This document shows, piece by piece, positions 1 through 8,916 of a DNA stretch of 64,000 bases (position 1 is the stretch's first letter; every line of letters starts with the position of its first letter). The stretch lies in the NCBI RefSeq assembly GCF_020618475.1, contig NZ_CP085336.1, positions 1,178,001-1,242,000 of the forward strand, in the 5' to 3' direction. The stretch is from Haladaptatus halobius (GTDB lineage Archaea; Halobacteriota; Halobacteria; Halobacteriales; Haladaptataceae). The notes below the pieces were generated by a model. It saw only the letters and a list, made by a program, of their open reading frames with translations. It was not told the origin of the DNA and searched no databases. The position numbers and the translations under genes are program-made.

Positions 1-150
1 ACCCGTGAGACAGTTCGTGAGACCGCCGAGGCCGCGTTGCTGTTCGGCATCGTGGCCGTCGCAGCGATCGTCTTCGTCCCGATAGCGGGCGCCAAACTCG
101 CCGCGGAAGGACGCGTTCGAACGGCGCTCTGGTGGCTCGTGCGCGGGTAG
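1..150 (+). CDS. C-terminal end of a membrane protein (cut by window edge)
   Basis: Frame 1 is open from the window edge to TAG at 148-150 and encodes 49 residues. A hydrophobic stretch (roughly residues 13-31, rich in Ala, Val, Ile, Phe) followed by a short basic tail ending WWLVRG indicates a last transmembrane helix with a cytoplasmic end. GC at codon third positions is high, as in the neighbouring genes. The family cannot be told from this tail. Confidence 0.55.
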   Translation, partial: TRETVRETAEAALLFGIVAVAAIVFVPIAGAKLAAEGRVRTALWWLVRG

Positions 151-338
151 TCGCATCCGGGCTGACCCAGTACCCGTCCTGTGTGAATCCCCCGTCCCAT
201 GTAAACACTCCACAAAGCATTTTACCGAAGCGGCCGAAGCAAGAAGCGTGACGAGATACCCGTGACACGGAATGGAGGTCTGGCGCCAACACTCCGACCT
301 CATCTCGTCACCGCCTCTGACATTTCGATAAGGAAGAA

Positions 339-995
339 TTATTTCCGGTAGCTCACGGCGATTCCTTCGCCCAACGGGACGACCGACGTTTCAAACGCGG
401 GGTCGTCGCGCATCGTCAACAGATACTCCGCGATGCCGCGGGTCTCGTCGTCCATCTCGGGATCGTCACCCTCCAGCGCGGCGAGGATGGCGTCGAAATC
501 CTGGATGCCGCTGACCATCGCGTTGTCGGCGACGACGACGCCGCCGGGCGCGACTTTCTCCCGAACCGCCCCCAGCGCCTCGGGGTAGCCGTCCTTGTTG
601 TGGTCGACGAGCACCACATCGAACGGACCGTCGTAGCGGTCGATCGTCTCGTTGGCGTCGCCGTTCTCGAAGACGGCGCGGTCGGCGAAACCGCCTCGTT
701 CGAGAAACTCGCGGGCCTCGCGCAGTTCGTCGGCGTCGTACTCGGTGAGCACGATTTCGCCGTCCTCGGAGAGCGCCCCGGCAAACCAGTAGGCGGAGTA
801 GCCGAACCCCGACCCGAACTCGAAGATTCGCTTCGCGTCCACGGCGCGCGCCAGCAGTCGGAGGAACTGCCCGACCTCACGCCCGACGGTGGGGAAGTCC
901 TCGCCGCGCTCTTCCATCTCGCGGAGCGTCTCGTCCGGTTCGGGAATCGCGGCGCGCAGGAACCGTCTCGTCTCGTCCGGCAGGATATCCGTCAT
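339..995 (-). CDS. SAM-dependent O-methyltransferase
   Basis: This 218-residue protein is of the small class I O-methyltransferase type (catechol or caffeoyl-CoA methyltransferase-like), which transfers methyl from S-adenosylmethionine to a hydroxyl group in the cytoplasm. The glycine-rich SAM loop EFGSGFG lies at residues 59-65, an acidic residue pair follows the next strand (TEYDADE, 84-90), and the family's metal/substrate-side motif VLVDHNKDGYP is at 128-138, with a later VVADN (154-158). Length and motif order fit the family. The substrate cannot be inferred. It stands alone, with a 190-base gap to the preceding gene end. Confidence 0.8.
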   Translation of the reverse strand: MTDILPDETRRFLRAAIPEPDETLREMEERGEDFPTVGREVGQFLRLLARAVDAKRIFEFGSGFGYSAYWFAGALSEDGEIVLTEYDADELREAREFLERGGFADRAVFENGDANETIDRYDGPFDVVLVDHNKDGYPEALGAVREKVAPGGVVVADNAMVSGIQDFDAILAALEGDDPEMDDETRGIAEYLLTMRDDPAFETSVVPLGEGIAVSYRK

Positions 996-1086
996 ACGTT
1001 ACCGCACGTCGGCAGGCGGGTTAATACTCCGGGGTTTTCGGAGGGCGCGCGCTCGAAAGGTAGTCTGCGACCCGATAACTAGTCGG

Positions 1087-1206
1087 TCATCTCTCGTCTC
1101 GTCCCTTGGTGAGGACGAAGAATGCGACGGTGAGCAACAGCCAGAGGGCTACCATCCGGACGCCCGCTTCGCCCGTCTCCCTCGTTTCGACGTTTTCCGC
1201 GGCCAT
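1087..1206 (-). CDS. small single-span membrane protein, 39 residues
   Basis: ATG at 1206 opens a 39-codon frame: a polar N-terminus (MAAENVETRE), one hydrophobic helix (about residues 18-32, VALWLLLTVAFFVLT) and a basic end KGRDER. Codon third positions are GC-rich. A longer in-frame extension to 1401 exists, but its composition is not protein-like, so I chose the internal ATG. Function unknown. Confidence 0.45.
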   Translation of the reverse strand: MAAENVETRETGEAGVRMVALWLLLTVAFFVLTKGRDER

Positions 1207-1420
1207 TGACTCGTGAGTCGGCGAGGACGCTGATAAAGGTGGTGGGGACACCTCCGCGAAGTACAATCGAGTCGATACTCGGTTCGCTCCATGCGGTCGG
1301 AAAGTCGCGATTTCCGCCACCACGCATCCGAGTCGGGCGAATATCCTACTCGCGTCGGCGTCTGACTTTCCAAGAGAATTATCAGTATCTCTATCGTACA
1401 CTGGCCGTAGAGGGAGCGAG

Positions 1421-2503
1421 ATGCAACTCTGGAACGAGCGGGGGTCGGACGGAGGTAGAATCGGTTGGTGGTTGTTCGCGGTCGCTCTCGTCGTAGTCCT
1501 CGTCGTCTCGCTCGACGCCTACCTCGGCTGGTCGATATTCGGTCTCTTCCTGTACTATGTTGCCCGTCCCATCGCCAGATGGCTCCGGCGTCGCGGACTG
1601 TCGTCGGGCGTCGCCTCGTTCGTCACACTCGGGGTCATCATCCTCCCCTTCGTCGCCCTCCTCGGCGCCATCGCCGTCGTCGCGTTCGGCCAACTCTCGT
1701 CGGTTCGACCGGTGGACGTGGAACGGGTGGTACGAATACTCTTCCCCGGCACGGACATCGAGACGATTCCGACCGACCCGAGCCGACTGTACGACTCGGT
1801 CTCGGAGCTGCTCCGCGACCCTTCCATCCGTTCCTTGCTCGGCCAGTTGCGCGAGGTCGTCGGGACGTTCGCGGTGCAAGCGTACGGCCTGTTCCTCGCG
1901 TTACTCTTCGTCTTCTTCGCGGTGCGCGACGAGGAGCGGATCGCCGACTGGTTCCGTTCGACCGTCGCCGACGAGGGGACGACCGTGTACGAGTATCTGC
2001 GGGCGGTCGACCGCGGCCTGACCTCCGTCTACTTCGGCTACACGCTCACCATCTTCGTCATCATCGTCCTGTCCGCCGTTATCTACAACGTCTTGAATCT
2101 CGTTGCGCCGCCCGAAATGGCGATCCCGCAGACGATGCTGGTCGCCATCGCAACAGGGCTCGCGACCATCGTTCCGCTCATCGGTCGGTCTATCGTGTAC
2201 CTCCTCGTCGTCCTCTATCTTGGGGTCGTTGCGGTGCAATCCGACCCCGCGCGCCTCTGGTTTCCCGTCCTCTTCTACGTCATTATGGGGTTCGTGTTCG
2301 ACAACGTCATCCGAACCTACGTGCGACCGTCCCTCTCCGGCCGCATGTTCCACACCGGACTCATCATGTTCGCGTACCTCCTCGGCCCGCCTACCTTCGG
2401 CTGGTACGGCATCTTCCTCGGCCCGTTCGTCATGGTCGTCGTCGTCCAATTCCTGTGGCTGGTGTTTCCGCGGATGCTCCATGCCGACGGTGAAAACGGG
2501 TAG
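1421..2503 (+). CDS. AI-2E family (PerM-type) permease
   Basis: This 360-residue integral membrane protein is of the AI-2E/PerM family, a group of putative exporters, some acting as Na+/H+ antiporters. Two N-terminal helices (about 14-60) are followed by a third (about 67-92), a soluble loop (95-145) and a C-terminal block of hydrophobic helices (about 148-350) with many Val, Ile and Phe. The conserved late segment containing FDNVIRTYVRP (about 289-299) and the following GLIMFAYLLGPPTFGWYGI region (about 311-329) are typical of the family. Length matches family members. Substrate unknown. Confidence 0.82.
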   Translation: MQLWNERGSDGGRIGWWLFAVALVVVLVVSLDAYLGWSIFGLFLYYVARPIARWLRRRGLSSGVASFVTLGVIILPFVALLGAIAVVAFGQLSSVRPVDVERVVRILFPGTDIETIPTDPSRLYDSVSELLRDPSIRSLLGQLREVVGTFAVQAYGLFLALLFVFFAVRDEERIADWFRSTVADEGTTVYEYLRAVDRGLTSVYFGYTLTIFVIIVLSAVIYNVLNLVAPPEMAIPQTMLVAIATGLATIVPLIGRSIVYLLVVLYLGVVAVQSDPARLWFPVLFYVIMGFVFDNVIRTYVRPSLSGRMFHTGLIMFAYLLGPPTFGWYGIFLGPFVMVVVVQFLWLVFPRMLHADGENG

Positions 2504-2559
2504 GCGAGCGACACCGGAAACGCCGGTGTCCGCGTTCGGCCGGCGGTGGCGAAATTAGA

Positions 2560-3228
2560 CTATCGGCACTCGTCGTCCCTGACGACGAGCGCGTTCGATA
2601 TCAGGTTCTTGTACGCCCGTCGGAGACGTTCCGAGAGCGCCTGGTGCGAGATGCCGAGTTCGTCGGAGAGCTGGTCGCCGGATATCCCCCGTGGAATGTC
2701 GTAGTAGCCGCGTTCAAAGGCGGCCACGAGCGTTTCGTACTGCTCCTCCGTGAGGCTGTACTGCCCTCGCCGAGGGGACTGATCCATTCGATATATCTGC
2801 TCTATCTCGATGGGGATGTCGTTGACCTCGCAGAAATCGTACGTCTCTCCCAAAGAGTCCCGGTCGGGGAACATGATTTGGAGTCGCCACTCGCCTTCCT
2901 TTCCGGTCGCGCCGACGATGGTTCCCTTCTCGTCGACGAGGATGTGGACGACGAACTGCGTCTGCCCGACCCACTCCATCCGGTAGAGCCACTCGCCGTC
3001 CGCCTCCACGAGGAGTTCCACGCCGCCCGTCGTCGGGTCGTCTTCGAGGGCCGCCCGGAGATCGTCCGCGTGTTCGGGGTCGGCCGTCGCCCAGATGTAG
3101 GGCATCACCTTCCCCGTTTCGTGTGCGACGACGCGCTCGACTTCGAATTCGACCTCCGGAATGCGTTCGAGTGTCGTCTGCAGTGCGAATCCCGCCGCCG
3201 AGAGCCGCACAACAGCCATGGTACTCAT
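2560..3228 (-). CDS. bacterio-opsin-activator (HTH-10) type transcription regulator
   Basis: A sensory domain of about 150 residues is followed by a C-terminal HTH of the haloarchaeal bat type. The characteristic run LTEEQYETLVAAFERGYYDIPR starts about 50 residues before the end, and the recognition part reads LSDELGISHQALSERLRRA. ATG at 3228 (MSTMAVVRL) is preferred; an upstream ATG at 3246 and a downstream one at 3219 are also in frame. Proteins of this type regulate single targets in response to unknown cues. The nearest divergent gene is the DUF502 gene, which could be a target. Confidence 0.85.
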   Translation of the reverse strand: MSTMAVVRLSAAGFALQTTLERIPEVEFEVERVVAHETGKVMPYIWATADPEHADDLRAALEDDPTTGGVELLVEADGEWLYRMEWVGQTQFVVHILVDEKGTIVGATGKEGEWRLQIMFPDRDSLGETYDFCEVNDIPIEIEQIYRMDQSPRRGQYSLTEEQYETLVAAFERGYYDIPRGISGDQLSDELGISHQALSERLRRAYKNLISNALVVRDDECR

Positions 3229-3343
3229 ACGCGTTATACGGCTCACTCACGAAAGACTCTGCCGGCGAATTCTCCGATGGCGGACTCGATGCCGGCAGGT
3301 GCAGGCGGTACGCTCTTTATGTAGTACTCTCGTGTGATGAACG

Positions 3344-4051
3344 ATGGACGATTCCGAGAGTTTGTCTTTATTCGAGGTGGTGCGCGAGGCGGCGCTCACC
3401 GGCGTAACCGTCGTCGTTCCCTTGCTCATCACGGTGTACGTTATCGTCGTCTTGCTCGATTTCGTGGCGAAGGTGCTCAGACCGCTGCTCAAGTTCGTAT
3501 CAATATCCTCGATATATGTCTTAGGAGGTATCACTACGATGACCGTTTTCGCGCTGATTCTGGTCGTCGGTTTCGTCGCTCACTCGCCCTTCGGCGAGCG
3601 AGCGATCGACAGCTTCGACCAAGTTATCAGTCAAGTGCCAGGATTCGGAACCGTCTATCGGAGTTTCCGACGGATGGGCGACGCCATGATAGAGAGCGAC
3701 GCCGACCACTTTCGGGACGTGAAACTACTCGAATTTCCGACCGACGACAGCTACACCATCGTCTTCGTGACGGCGGAGACGCCGAAAGGGATTCGAGAAG
3801 CGGCGGGCGAAGACGCCATGACGACCATCTTTCTCCCGATGGCTCCGAACCCCGTCATGGGCGGGTTCGTCGTCAACGTCCCCGACCACCAACTCTTGGA
3901 CATCGACCTCACGCTCGAAGAAGCGTTCCGAGCCGTCGTCACCAGTGGGGTCGGCATCGACGAGATGAATGTCGGCGGCGACGGCCTCTCGGAGGACGAA
4001 CTTCGACAGCTAACGGGGTACGACCCGGCGACCAGCCGGAGCCGCGATTAG
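3344..4051 (+). CDS. DUF502 family membrane protein
   Basis: A 235-residue protein with two N-terminal transmembrane helices (about 17-40 and 58-80) and a soluble C-terminal part. Family features are visible: VPLLITVYV in the first helix, IPGxGTVYRS-like sequence (QVPGFGTVYRSFR, about 96-108) and the segment TIFLPMAPNPVMGGFVVNVP (about 163-182). DUF502 proteins are envelope proteins of unknown function found in bacteria and haloarchaea. The stop overlaps by 4 bases the stop of the convergent hydrolase gene. Confidence 0.82.
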   Translation: MDDSESLSLFEVVREAALTGVTVVVPLLITVYVIVVLLDFVAKVLRPLLKFVSISSIYVLGGITTMTVFALILVVGFVAHSPFGERAIDSFDQVISQVPGFGTVYRSFRRMGDAMIESDADHFRDVKLLEFPTDDSYTIVFVTAETPKGIREAAGEDAMTTIFLPMAPNPVMGGFVVNVPDHQLLDIDLTLEEAFRAVVTSGVGIDEMNVGGDGLSEDELRQLTGYDPATSRSRD

Positions 4052-5277
4052 CGCGCCAGCGAGGCGAGCGCACCGGCGAGCACCCGCGTCGAAGCGGCGC
4101 AGTCGTTCCATTCCGTCCACTCGGCAGGGTTGTGCGAGATGCCATCGCGCGAGGGCGCGAACAGCATCGCCGCGTCCGTCACGTCCGCGATTCGCATTGT
4201 GTCGTGGGCCGCCCCCGAGTGGAGGTCGACGGTGTCGATACCTGCGTCCTCGGCGGCCTCGTGCGCCGCCTTCCGGCATCGGTCGCTCATGTCCGTCGGT
4301 TCGAGGTCGAACTCGCGGTCGAACCTCGTTTCGACCCCGCGTTCCGCTTCGAGGCGGTCGAGGGCGTCCCGCGCCCGGGAGACGATCTCGTTCATCGCCT
4401 CGTAGTTCACGTCGCGGATGTCGACGCCCATCTCGACTCGCCCGGGGACGACGTTCGTCGCGTTCGGGCGAACGTCGAGTTTTCCGACCGTCCCGACCGC
4501 CGTCTCTCCGACGTTGGGGGCGGCGCGCTCCACGTCGAGGACGAACTCGCTCGCGGCGGTCAGCGCGTCGGTTCGTTCCGACATCGGGGTGGCCCCCGCG
4601 TGGTTCGCTTCGCCAACGATTTCGGCGTCGCAGTGCGTGATACCCGTGATGGTCGTGACGACGCCGACCGGGATTCCTGCGCGTTCGAGGCGCTCGCTCT
4701 GTTCGACGTGGAGTTCGAGCCACGCGTCCCAATCGCTCGCGTCGATTCGGCCCTTACCGCGGAATCCCGCGGTGTCGAGGGCGTCTTCCAGCGTCGTCCG
4801 CCCGTCGGTCAGCGAGAGCGCCTCCTCGACCGAGCGGTGGCCCGTCGCGACCGACGAGCCGAGTAAGCCGTCGGCGAACCGCTGACCCTCTTCTTCGGTG
4901 AACGAGACGACGTCGATCGGCCGGGTCGGTTTGACGCCGCCGTCCCGCATCGTTCGAACCGCTTCCAGCGCGGCGTAGACGCCGAGCGGACCGTCGAAGA
5001 TACCGCCCTCCGGAACCGAATCGAGGTGGCTCCCCGCCGCGACGGCGGCGACCTCCGGATTCGCGCTCTCCGGCATCCACCGACCTGCGATGTTACCGAC
5101 CGCGTCCACTCGAACGTCGAGTCTGGCGTCTTCGAGACGTTCGACGAAATACTCGCGCGCCCGTCGGTTCGCCTCCGTGCCGGTGAGCACCGTTCGTCCG
5201 CGTCCCTCGCCGTCGAGTGCGCCGAACTCGGCGTTCGCCTCGATATCGTCCCTGAGTCGCTGACCGTCGACTTCCAT
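4048..5277 (-). CDS. M20-family carbamoylase / allantoate amidohydrolase type hydrolase
   Basis: A 409-residue zinc hydrolase of the N-carbamoyl-L-amino-acid hydrolase / allantoate amidohydrolase / ureidoglycolate hydrolase group. Metal ligands are visible in GSHLDSVPEGGIFDGPLGV (His84, Asp95), the catalytic Glu in FTEEEGQRF (about 126-134), and a His in LELHVEQ (190). The dimerisation-domain motif GVVTTITG follows, and GAAHDTM lies near the C-terminus. The enzyme cleaves a carbamoyl or ureido C-N bond in purine, pyrimidine or hydantoin degradation. No partner genes of these pathways adjoin, so the substrate is open. Confidence 0.85.
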   Translation of the reverse strand: MEVDGQRLRDDIEANAEFGALDGEGRGRTVLTGTEANRRAREYFVERLEDARLDVRVDAVGNIAGRWMPESANPEVAAVAAGSHLDSVPEGGIFDGPLGVYAALEAVRTMRDGGVKPTRPIDVVSFTEEEGQRFADGLLGSSVATGHRSVEEALSLTDGRTTLEDALDTAGFRGKGRIDASDWDAWLELHVEQSERLERAGIPVGVVTTITGITHCDAEIVGEANHAGATPMSERTDALTAASEFVLDVERAAPNVGETAVGTVGKLDVRPNATNVVPGRVEMGVDIRDVNYEAMNEIVSRARDALDRLEAERGVETRFDREFDLEPTDMSDRCRKAAHEAAEDAGIDTVDLHSGAAHDTMRIADVTDAAMLFAPSRDGISHNPAEWTEWNDCAASTRVLAGALASLAR

Positions 5278-5453
5278 GCCACAGCGAAAGTACCCCGTGA
5301 GTATGAATCTCGGTGTCGAAGAGATTACTTATCCGTTGAATTTAGTTCGGGCTCGCCGGACGCCCGCTCGGAGCGGTGAAAGGTTCTCTCCTGCGGGCGT
5401 TCTGCGACTGCCAAACACTCAAGTTCTGTTGATATCGAGGATCAAACATTTCA

Positions 5454-6172
5454 GTGATCGATGTGTCTAACTTGCGGAAGAAATACGGCGAGTTCACAGC
5501 CGTCGAAGGAAGTCGCTTCTCGGTGTCCGAGGGCGAGGTGTTCGGCATCAACGGGCCGAACGGGGCAGGGAAGACAACGACGCTGAAGATGCTGGCGGGT
5601 CTCATCGAACCGACGAGCGGAACCGCTCGCGTCGCGGGCTACGACGCCAGCGACCCCGAGATGTGAATGAAGTTGGGGTTCCTCCCCGAGGAGTCGCCGC
5701 TGTACGAGGACATGACGCCGCTCTCGTATCTGGAGTTCTTCGCCGACCTCTACGACGTTCCGACCGAAATCGCCGACGAGCGCATCCGTCGCACGCTCGA
5801 CCGCCTCGAACTCGACCACCGCGACCGACGGCTGGGGACATGTCGAAGGGGATGCGGTGAAAGGTCGCCATCGCGCGGTCGCTGGTCAACGACTCCGACG
5901 TGCTCGTGTACGACGAACCAGCGAGCGGTCTCGACCCGCTCACGACGAACTACATCATCGAGTTGACGCGCGACCTCGGCGAATCCGGCAAGACCGTCGT
6001 CTTCAGCGCGACCTACCTGCTTCCGGAATCGCCCGCGAACACGGTCACAAAGCTCGCTATCGGCAGTCAGACTTCGTTGACGCACGCGATGGTCGGCGTC
6101 TACGTAGTGGGGTCGGTCGCGGCGTACCTCGGCGTTCGGCGGTTCGTCGGTTCGCGGGGACTCGGAACGTAA
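5454..6172 (+). pseudogene. ABC transporter ATPase fused by deletion to an ABC-2 permease tail (decayed)
   Basis: The N-terminal part is a NatA/CcmA-like ABC ATPase: Walker A GPNGAGKTT (res 35-43) and the DEPASGLDPLT Walker B/D-loop near 5915. The frame is broken by TGA at 5664-5666, by a frameshift close to 5833 and by TGA at 5858-5860 (in the signature region GDMSKGMR). After about 6010 the ATPase sequence stops and the reading frame continues as a hydrophobic helix (VGVYVVGSVAAYLGVRRF), the typical end of an ABC-2 type permease. A deletion thus removed the ATPase end and most of the permease gene. Non-functional. Confidence 0.8.
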
Positions 6173-6242
6173 TCGTCCGAGAGAAGCGTTCGCCGCGCTC
6201 GCAGGCACCGGATTTATTTGACTACGACGATAGTTATCACCT

Positions 6243-6722
6243 ATGACTGGGGACAGAAAAACATTCGACAGAAACGCCGCATTCCGCGGCGACTTGGACG
6301 ATGAACTGCCGGAAACGGTCGACAGGGCGGCCATCGAGCGCATGCGGACGGTCGCGCGGGTCTTCGACGATTTCGTCCGGGTGCCGGGGACGGAATTCCG
6401 GGTTGGCATCGACCCCGTGCTCGGCGCGCTCCCGGTCGTCGGCGACGTCATCAGCGCGGGCCTCTCGCTCTATATCGTCCTCGAAGCGGCCCGCCTCGGC
6501 GTCTCGTACACGACGCTCCTGCGGATGATAGCGAACGTCACCATCGACGTCGCAGGCGGGTCGCTCCCTTACGTCGGGGGCATCATCGACGCCGTTTGGA
6601 AGTCGAACAAGCGCAACCTCGAACTGGTCATCGAAGACCTCGTGACCGACCCTCTCCGCGAGGAGTTCGGCGGCACGGGGTTCGACGACGATAACGACGT
6701 GGTGGAGATCGAAGTCGAGTAG
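6243..6722 (+). CDS. DUF4112 family membrane protein
   Basis: A 159-residue protein matching the DUF4112 pattern: an amphipathic start, then GIDPVLGALPVVGDVISAGLSLYIV (from about residue 58), a second hydrophobic stretch, and GGSLPYVGGIIDAVWKSNKRN (about 103-123). The tail is strongly acidic. Function is unknown; the family occurs in haloarchaea and bacteria as small inner-membrane proteins. A TATA-like run (atttatttgac) sits about 27-32 bases before the ATG, fitting a leaderless transcript. Confidence 0.82.
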   Translation: MTGDRKTFDRNAAFRGDLDDELPETVDRAAIERMRTVARVFDDFVRVPGTEFRVGIDPVLGALPVVGDVISAGLSLYIVLEAARLGVSYTTLLRMIANVTIDVAGGSLPYVGGIIDAVWKSNKRNLELVIEDLVTDPLREEFGGTGFDDDNDVVEIEVE

Positions 6723-6788
6723 CGGGAGTCGAGTGCGTCCACGGGTAGCGGCAACAACTCTCTTTTCCTCGCTGGTCGAACCCCAACC

Positions 6789-7340
6789 ATGGCAACTGTA
6801 CTGGGAGTCGCCGGCCCCGACGGTGCCGTGCTCGCAGGCGACCGGCGGGAGACGAGCAGAGGATCGGTCGAGAGCGAGACGGTGCGGCGGGTGTTCGACT
6901 ACGACTTCGCCGGGGCTGCCGTCGTCGGCGAGGTCGGGGCGATACAGGAGTTCGACAGGCGGTTCGGGGCCGAGCTACGAACCTACCGAGTGGAGACGGA
7001 CGAACCGATGGCCCTCGACCGCGTTGCCCGGACGGCGAGCGAAATCGCGGAAGCGGTCGGCGTCGATACGCTCGTCGTGGCGCGCGACCCGGAAGGGACG
7101 GTTCCGCTCCGCGAGGTCGGGAGCGACGGGCGCGTGTTATCGACCGACACCGCCGCGCTCGGAAGCGGCGCGTCCGTCGCGTTCGGACGACTCGAAGATG
7201 CGGACACCGACGAGGAACTCGACGCCGTCGAAGAACTCGTTCGAGAGACGCTCCGCGTCGTCGCCCAACGAAATTCGGATACCGGCACCGACGTCGACGT
7301 GTTCCGTCTCGAACGTGCGACCGACGCGGACGCTCCGTGA
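6789..7340 (+). CDS. proteasome beta-subunit-like NTN hydrolase
   Basis: A 183-residue protein that starts MATVLGVAGPDGAVLAGDRRET. The layout resembles the N-terminal strands of proteasome beta subunits, where a Thr becomes the N-terminal nucleophile after removal of the leading residues (here Thr3). The segment GAAVVGEVGAIQEF corresponds to the SG-G region of the family. It is shorter and more divergent than true beta subunits and has no propeptide. Whether it is an active peptidase is open, because an equivalent of the catalytic Lys33 is not clear. Confidence 0.65.
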   Translation: MATVLGVAGPDGAVLAGDRRETSRGSVESETVRRVFDYDFAGAAVVGEVGAIQEFDRRFGAELRTYRVETDEPMALDRVARTASEIAEAVGVDTLVVARDPEGTVPLREVGSDGRVLSTDTAALGSGASVAFGRLEDADTDEELDAVEELVRETLRVVAQRNSDTGTDVDVFRLERATDADAP

Positions 7341-7373
7341 TTTCGCACCGTCTCCGCGACCGCTCACGCGACG

Positions 7374-7502
7374 CTACTCGGAGTCCGTCTCGTCTTCCTC
7401 GTCGATGACGGTCAGTTCCGCCGATCCGCATTCCGAGCATTTCGGACTGAAGATGGTCACCGTCTGTTCCGTTCCGCACTCGTCACAGACGACCCTCGTC
7501 AC
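7374..7502 (-). CDS. 42-residue double-CxxC zinc-ribbon protein
   Basis: A GTG start at 7502, preceded by a Shine-Dalgarno-like GGAGGGG 5-6 bases upstream, opens a 42-codon frame. It has two CxxC knuckles (C6-D-E-C9 and C22-S-E-C25) on either side of a short strand, then an acidic tail ending DEEDETDSE. This is the size and form of haloarchaeal mini zinc-finger proteins. The gene is convergent with the proteasome-like gene (34 bases between stops). Function unknown; protein or nucleic-acid binding is possible. Confidence 0.6.
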   Translation of the reverse strand: MTRVVCDECGTEQTVTIFSPKCSECGSAELTVIDEEDETDSE

Positions 7503-7893
7503 GCGTCCCCTCCCTGCACCGGCGGTCTCCGCGCTCGGCGATAGTCGATACCTCGCTTCGTTCGGTTCGTACCGTTCCCCCCGTCGCTACCGGTAGTCGA
7601 GTAGTCACTGACAGTTGAGTAGTCGCTGATAGCCTTCTGAGATCGATCATTATTTTACCTCTAGATAGTCCGCATCGTGTCGCGATGCTTACCGAGAAGT
7701 ATCACCGTCAGCCCCTAACGGTTGGTCATAAAGTATTAGTGTTTTCTATCTAACTGTTTCGTCGGATTTCGATTCGTGGTGAGTCGACGAACGCGACGTT
7801 CGGAACTATTTCGTACTCACGTCGTTGGAGAGCGACCGAAAACGGTGACTTCCGTTGACGGGGATTTAACTACGGTCGGTGAGACGTCGTCGC
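7503..7893. other. 391-base intergenic stretch
   Basis: No supported gene. The stretch from about 7600 is AT-rich (ttattttacc, taaagtattagtgttttctatc) and probably holds the promoter of the downstream HTH gene. No palindrome or RNA gene was recognised. Confidence 0.5.
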
Positions 7894-8312
7894 ATGGGTT
7901 CTGTGGACTTCTCGCAGGACATCCTCGCAGAAACGCTCGACGTCTTCGCTGCCGCCGACCCGCCGTCCGCACCGCTCACGACGAGCGAAGTCGCGGACGT
8001 CCTCGACTACACGCGACGCGCGGCGTACGACCGATTGAACCGCCTCGTGGAGCGCGGTGACGTGGAAACCAAGAAGGTGGGCGCTCGCGGGCGCGTCTGG
8101 TGGCGGCCGCGAACGGGTGCGGCCGAGGAAGTGTCCGACGACCTCTACTCCCAGCCCGAGATCAGAGAACTACTCAAGGCGAACTACCGTGCCGCGCTGG
8201 CCGGTGAGACCCGCGAGTTCAAAGCGCGCCGACGTTCCATCGGCACGTCCGACTCACGGAACGGAAACTCTTCGACGCGCTGTTCACCGAGCCGACCGCG
8301 AGCGATAAGTAG
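7894..8312 (+). pseudogene. truncated winged-helix sensor/regulator (frameshifted)
   Basis: From ATG 7894 the frame encodes a winged helix common at the N-terminus of long haloarchaeal PAS/GAF sensor-regulators: TSEVADVLDYTRRAAYDRL, then the wing KKVGARGRVWWRP. The usual sensor domains are absent. Near 8229 the coding frame shifts: the continuation that keeps haloarchaeal codon use (RHVRLTERKLFDALFTEP) lies in another frame and ends at TAG 8310-8312. Read straight, the frame instead runs to 8355 with a low-complexity Arg/Ser/Thr tail. I read this as a degraded regulator remnant. Confidence 0.55.
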
Positions 8313-8512
8313 GACGCGACGACCGCGGACGCGGCGTGACCGATCGGATTGGTAGTCCGGTCTGTCGACGCAGGAAACGTACCGATTTTCGCCCGCCATT
8401 ACTTTCAAAGAAAGCTGAAGATTGAAATCGACGCATTGGTATCGCTCCGGTACCCAATATCGCTACGGCGTGCGAACGGTTCCAGTACGCGGCCGAAATT
8501 TCACCGATACTC

Positions 8513-8779
8513 ATGTTCGACCGATTCACTAACGCGTCCGAGAACCGGACGGATCTCGACCGAGACCATCGGGTCGAGATTCGATGTCCCGAGACGTTAG
8601 AACTGATAGCGACCGAGCACACGGATCCCGACGACTGGGATTCCGACGTGCGCGACGGGGAGGGAATCGCCACGTACGACTGCCCGGAGTGCGAAGGCGA
8701 ACATCGGTATCTCTGGGGGCCGCCCGTCCCGCTCCTCGAAACGAACGAGGACGAACCGTCGCTGTTCGACGACGAGTAG
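8513..8779 (+). CDS. small acidic protein with cysteine pair
   Basis: An 88-residue, strongly acidic protein with C25 and a CPEC pair (C56, C59). The motif RCPET...TYDCPECEGEHRYLWGPPVP suggests a single zinc site or a zinc-ribbon-like fold. It resembles small haloarchaeal proteins of unknown function. Codon use is as in the surrounding chromosome. No operon partner. Confidence 0.55.
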   Translation: MFDRFTNASENRTDLDRDHRVEIRCPETLELIATEHTDPDDWDSDVRDGEGIATYDCPECEGEHRYLWGPPVPLLETNEDEPSLFDDE

Positions 8780-8916
8780 CAGTGTCGCGGGACGCTACGA
8801 GTCGAGACCGCGACAGAAACACGTTGCTCGGCATCGTTCGACCGCGACCGACTCCCGGACGAGAGCGATAGGAACGCGAACCGAGCGACTGTACGATGCG
8901 ATCATCGAAACGGCGG

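Noticed and set aside
2103..2558. Various long frames inside the AI-2E permease and other genes
   Set aside because: They are shadow frames rich in Arg and Ser, with no domain features and no separate promoter.
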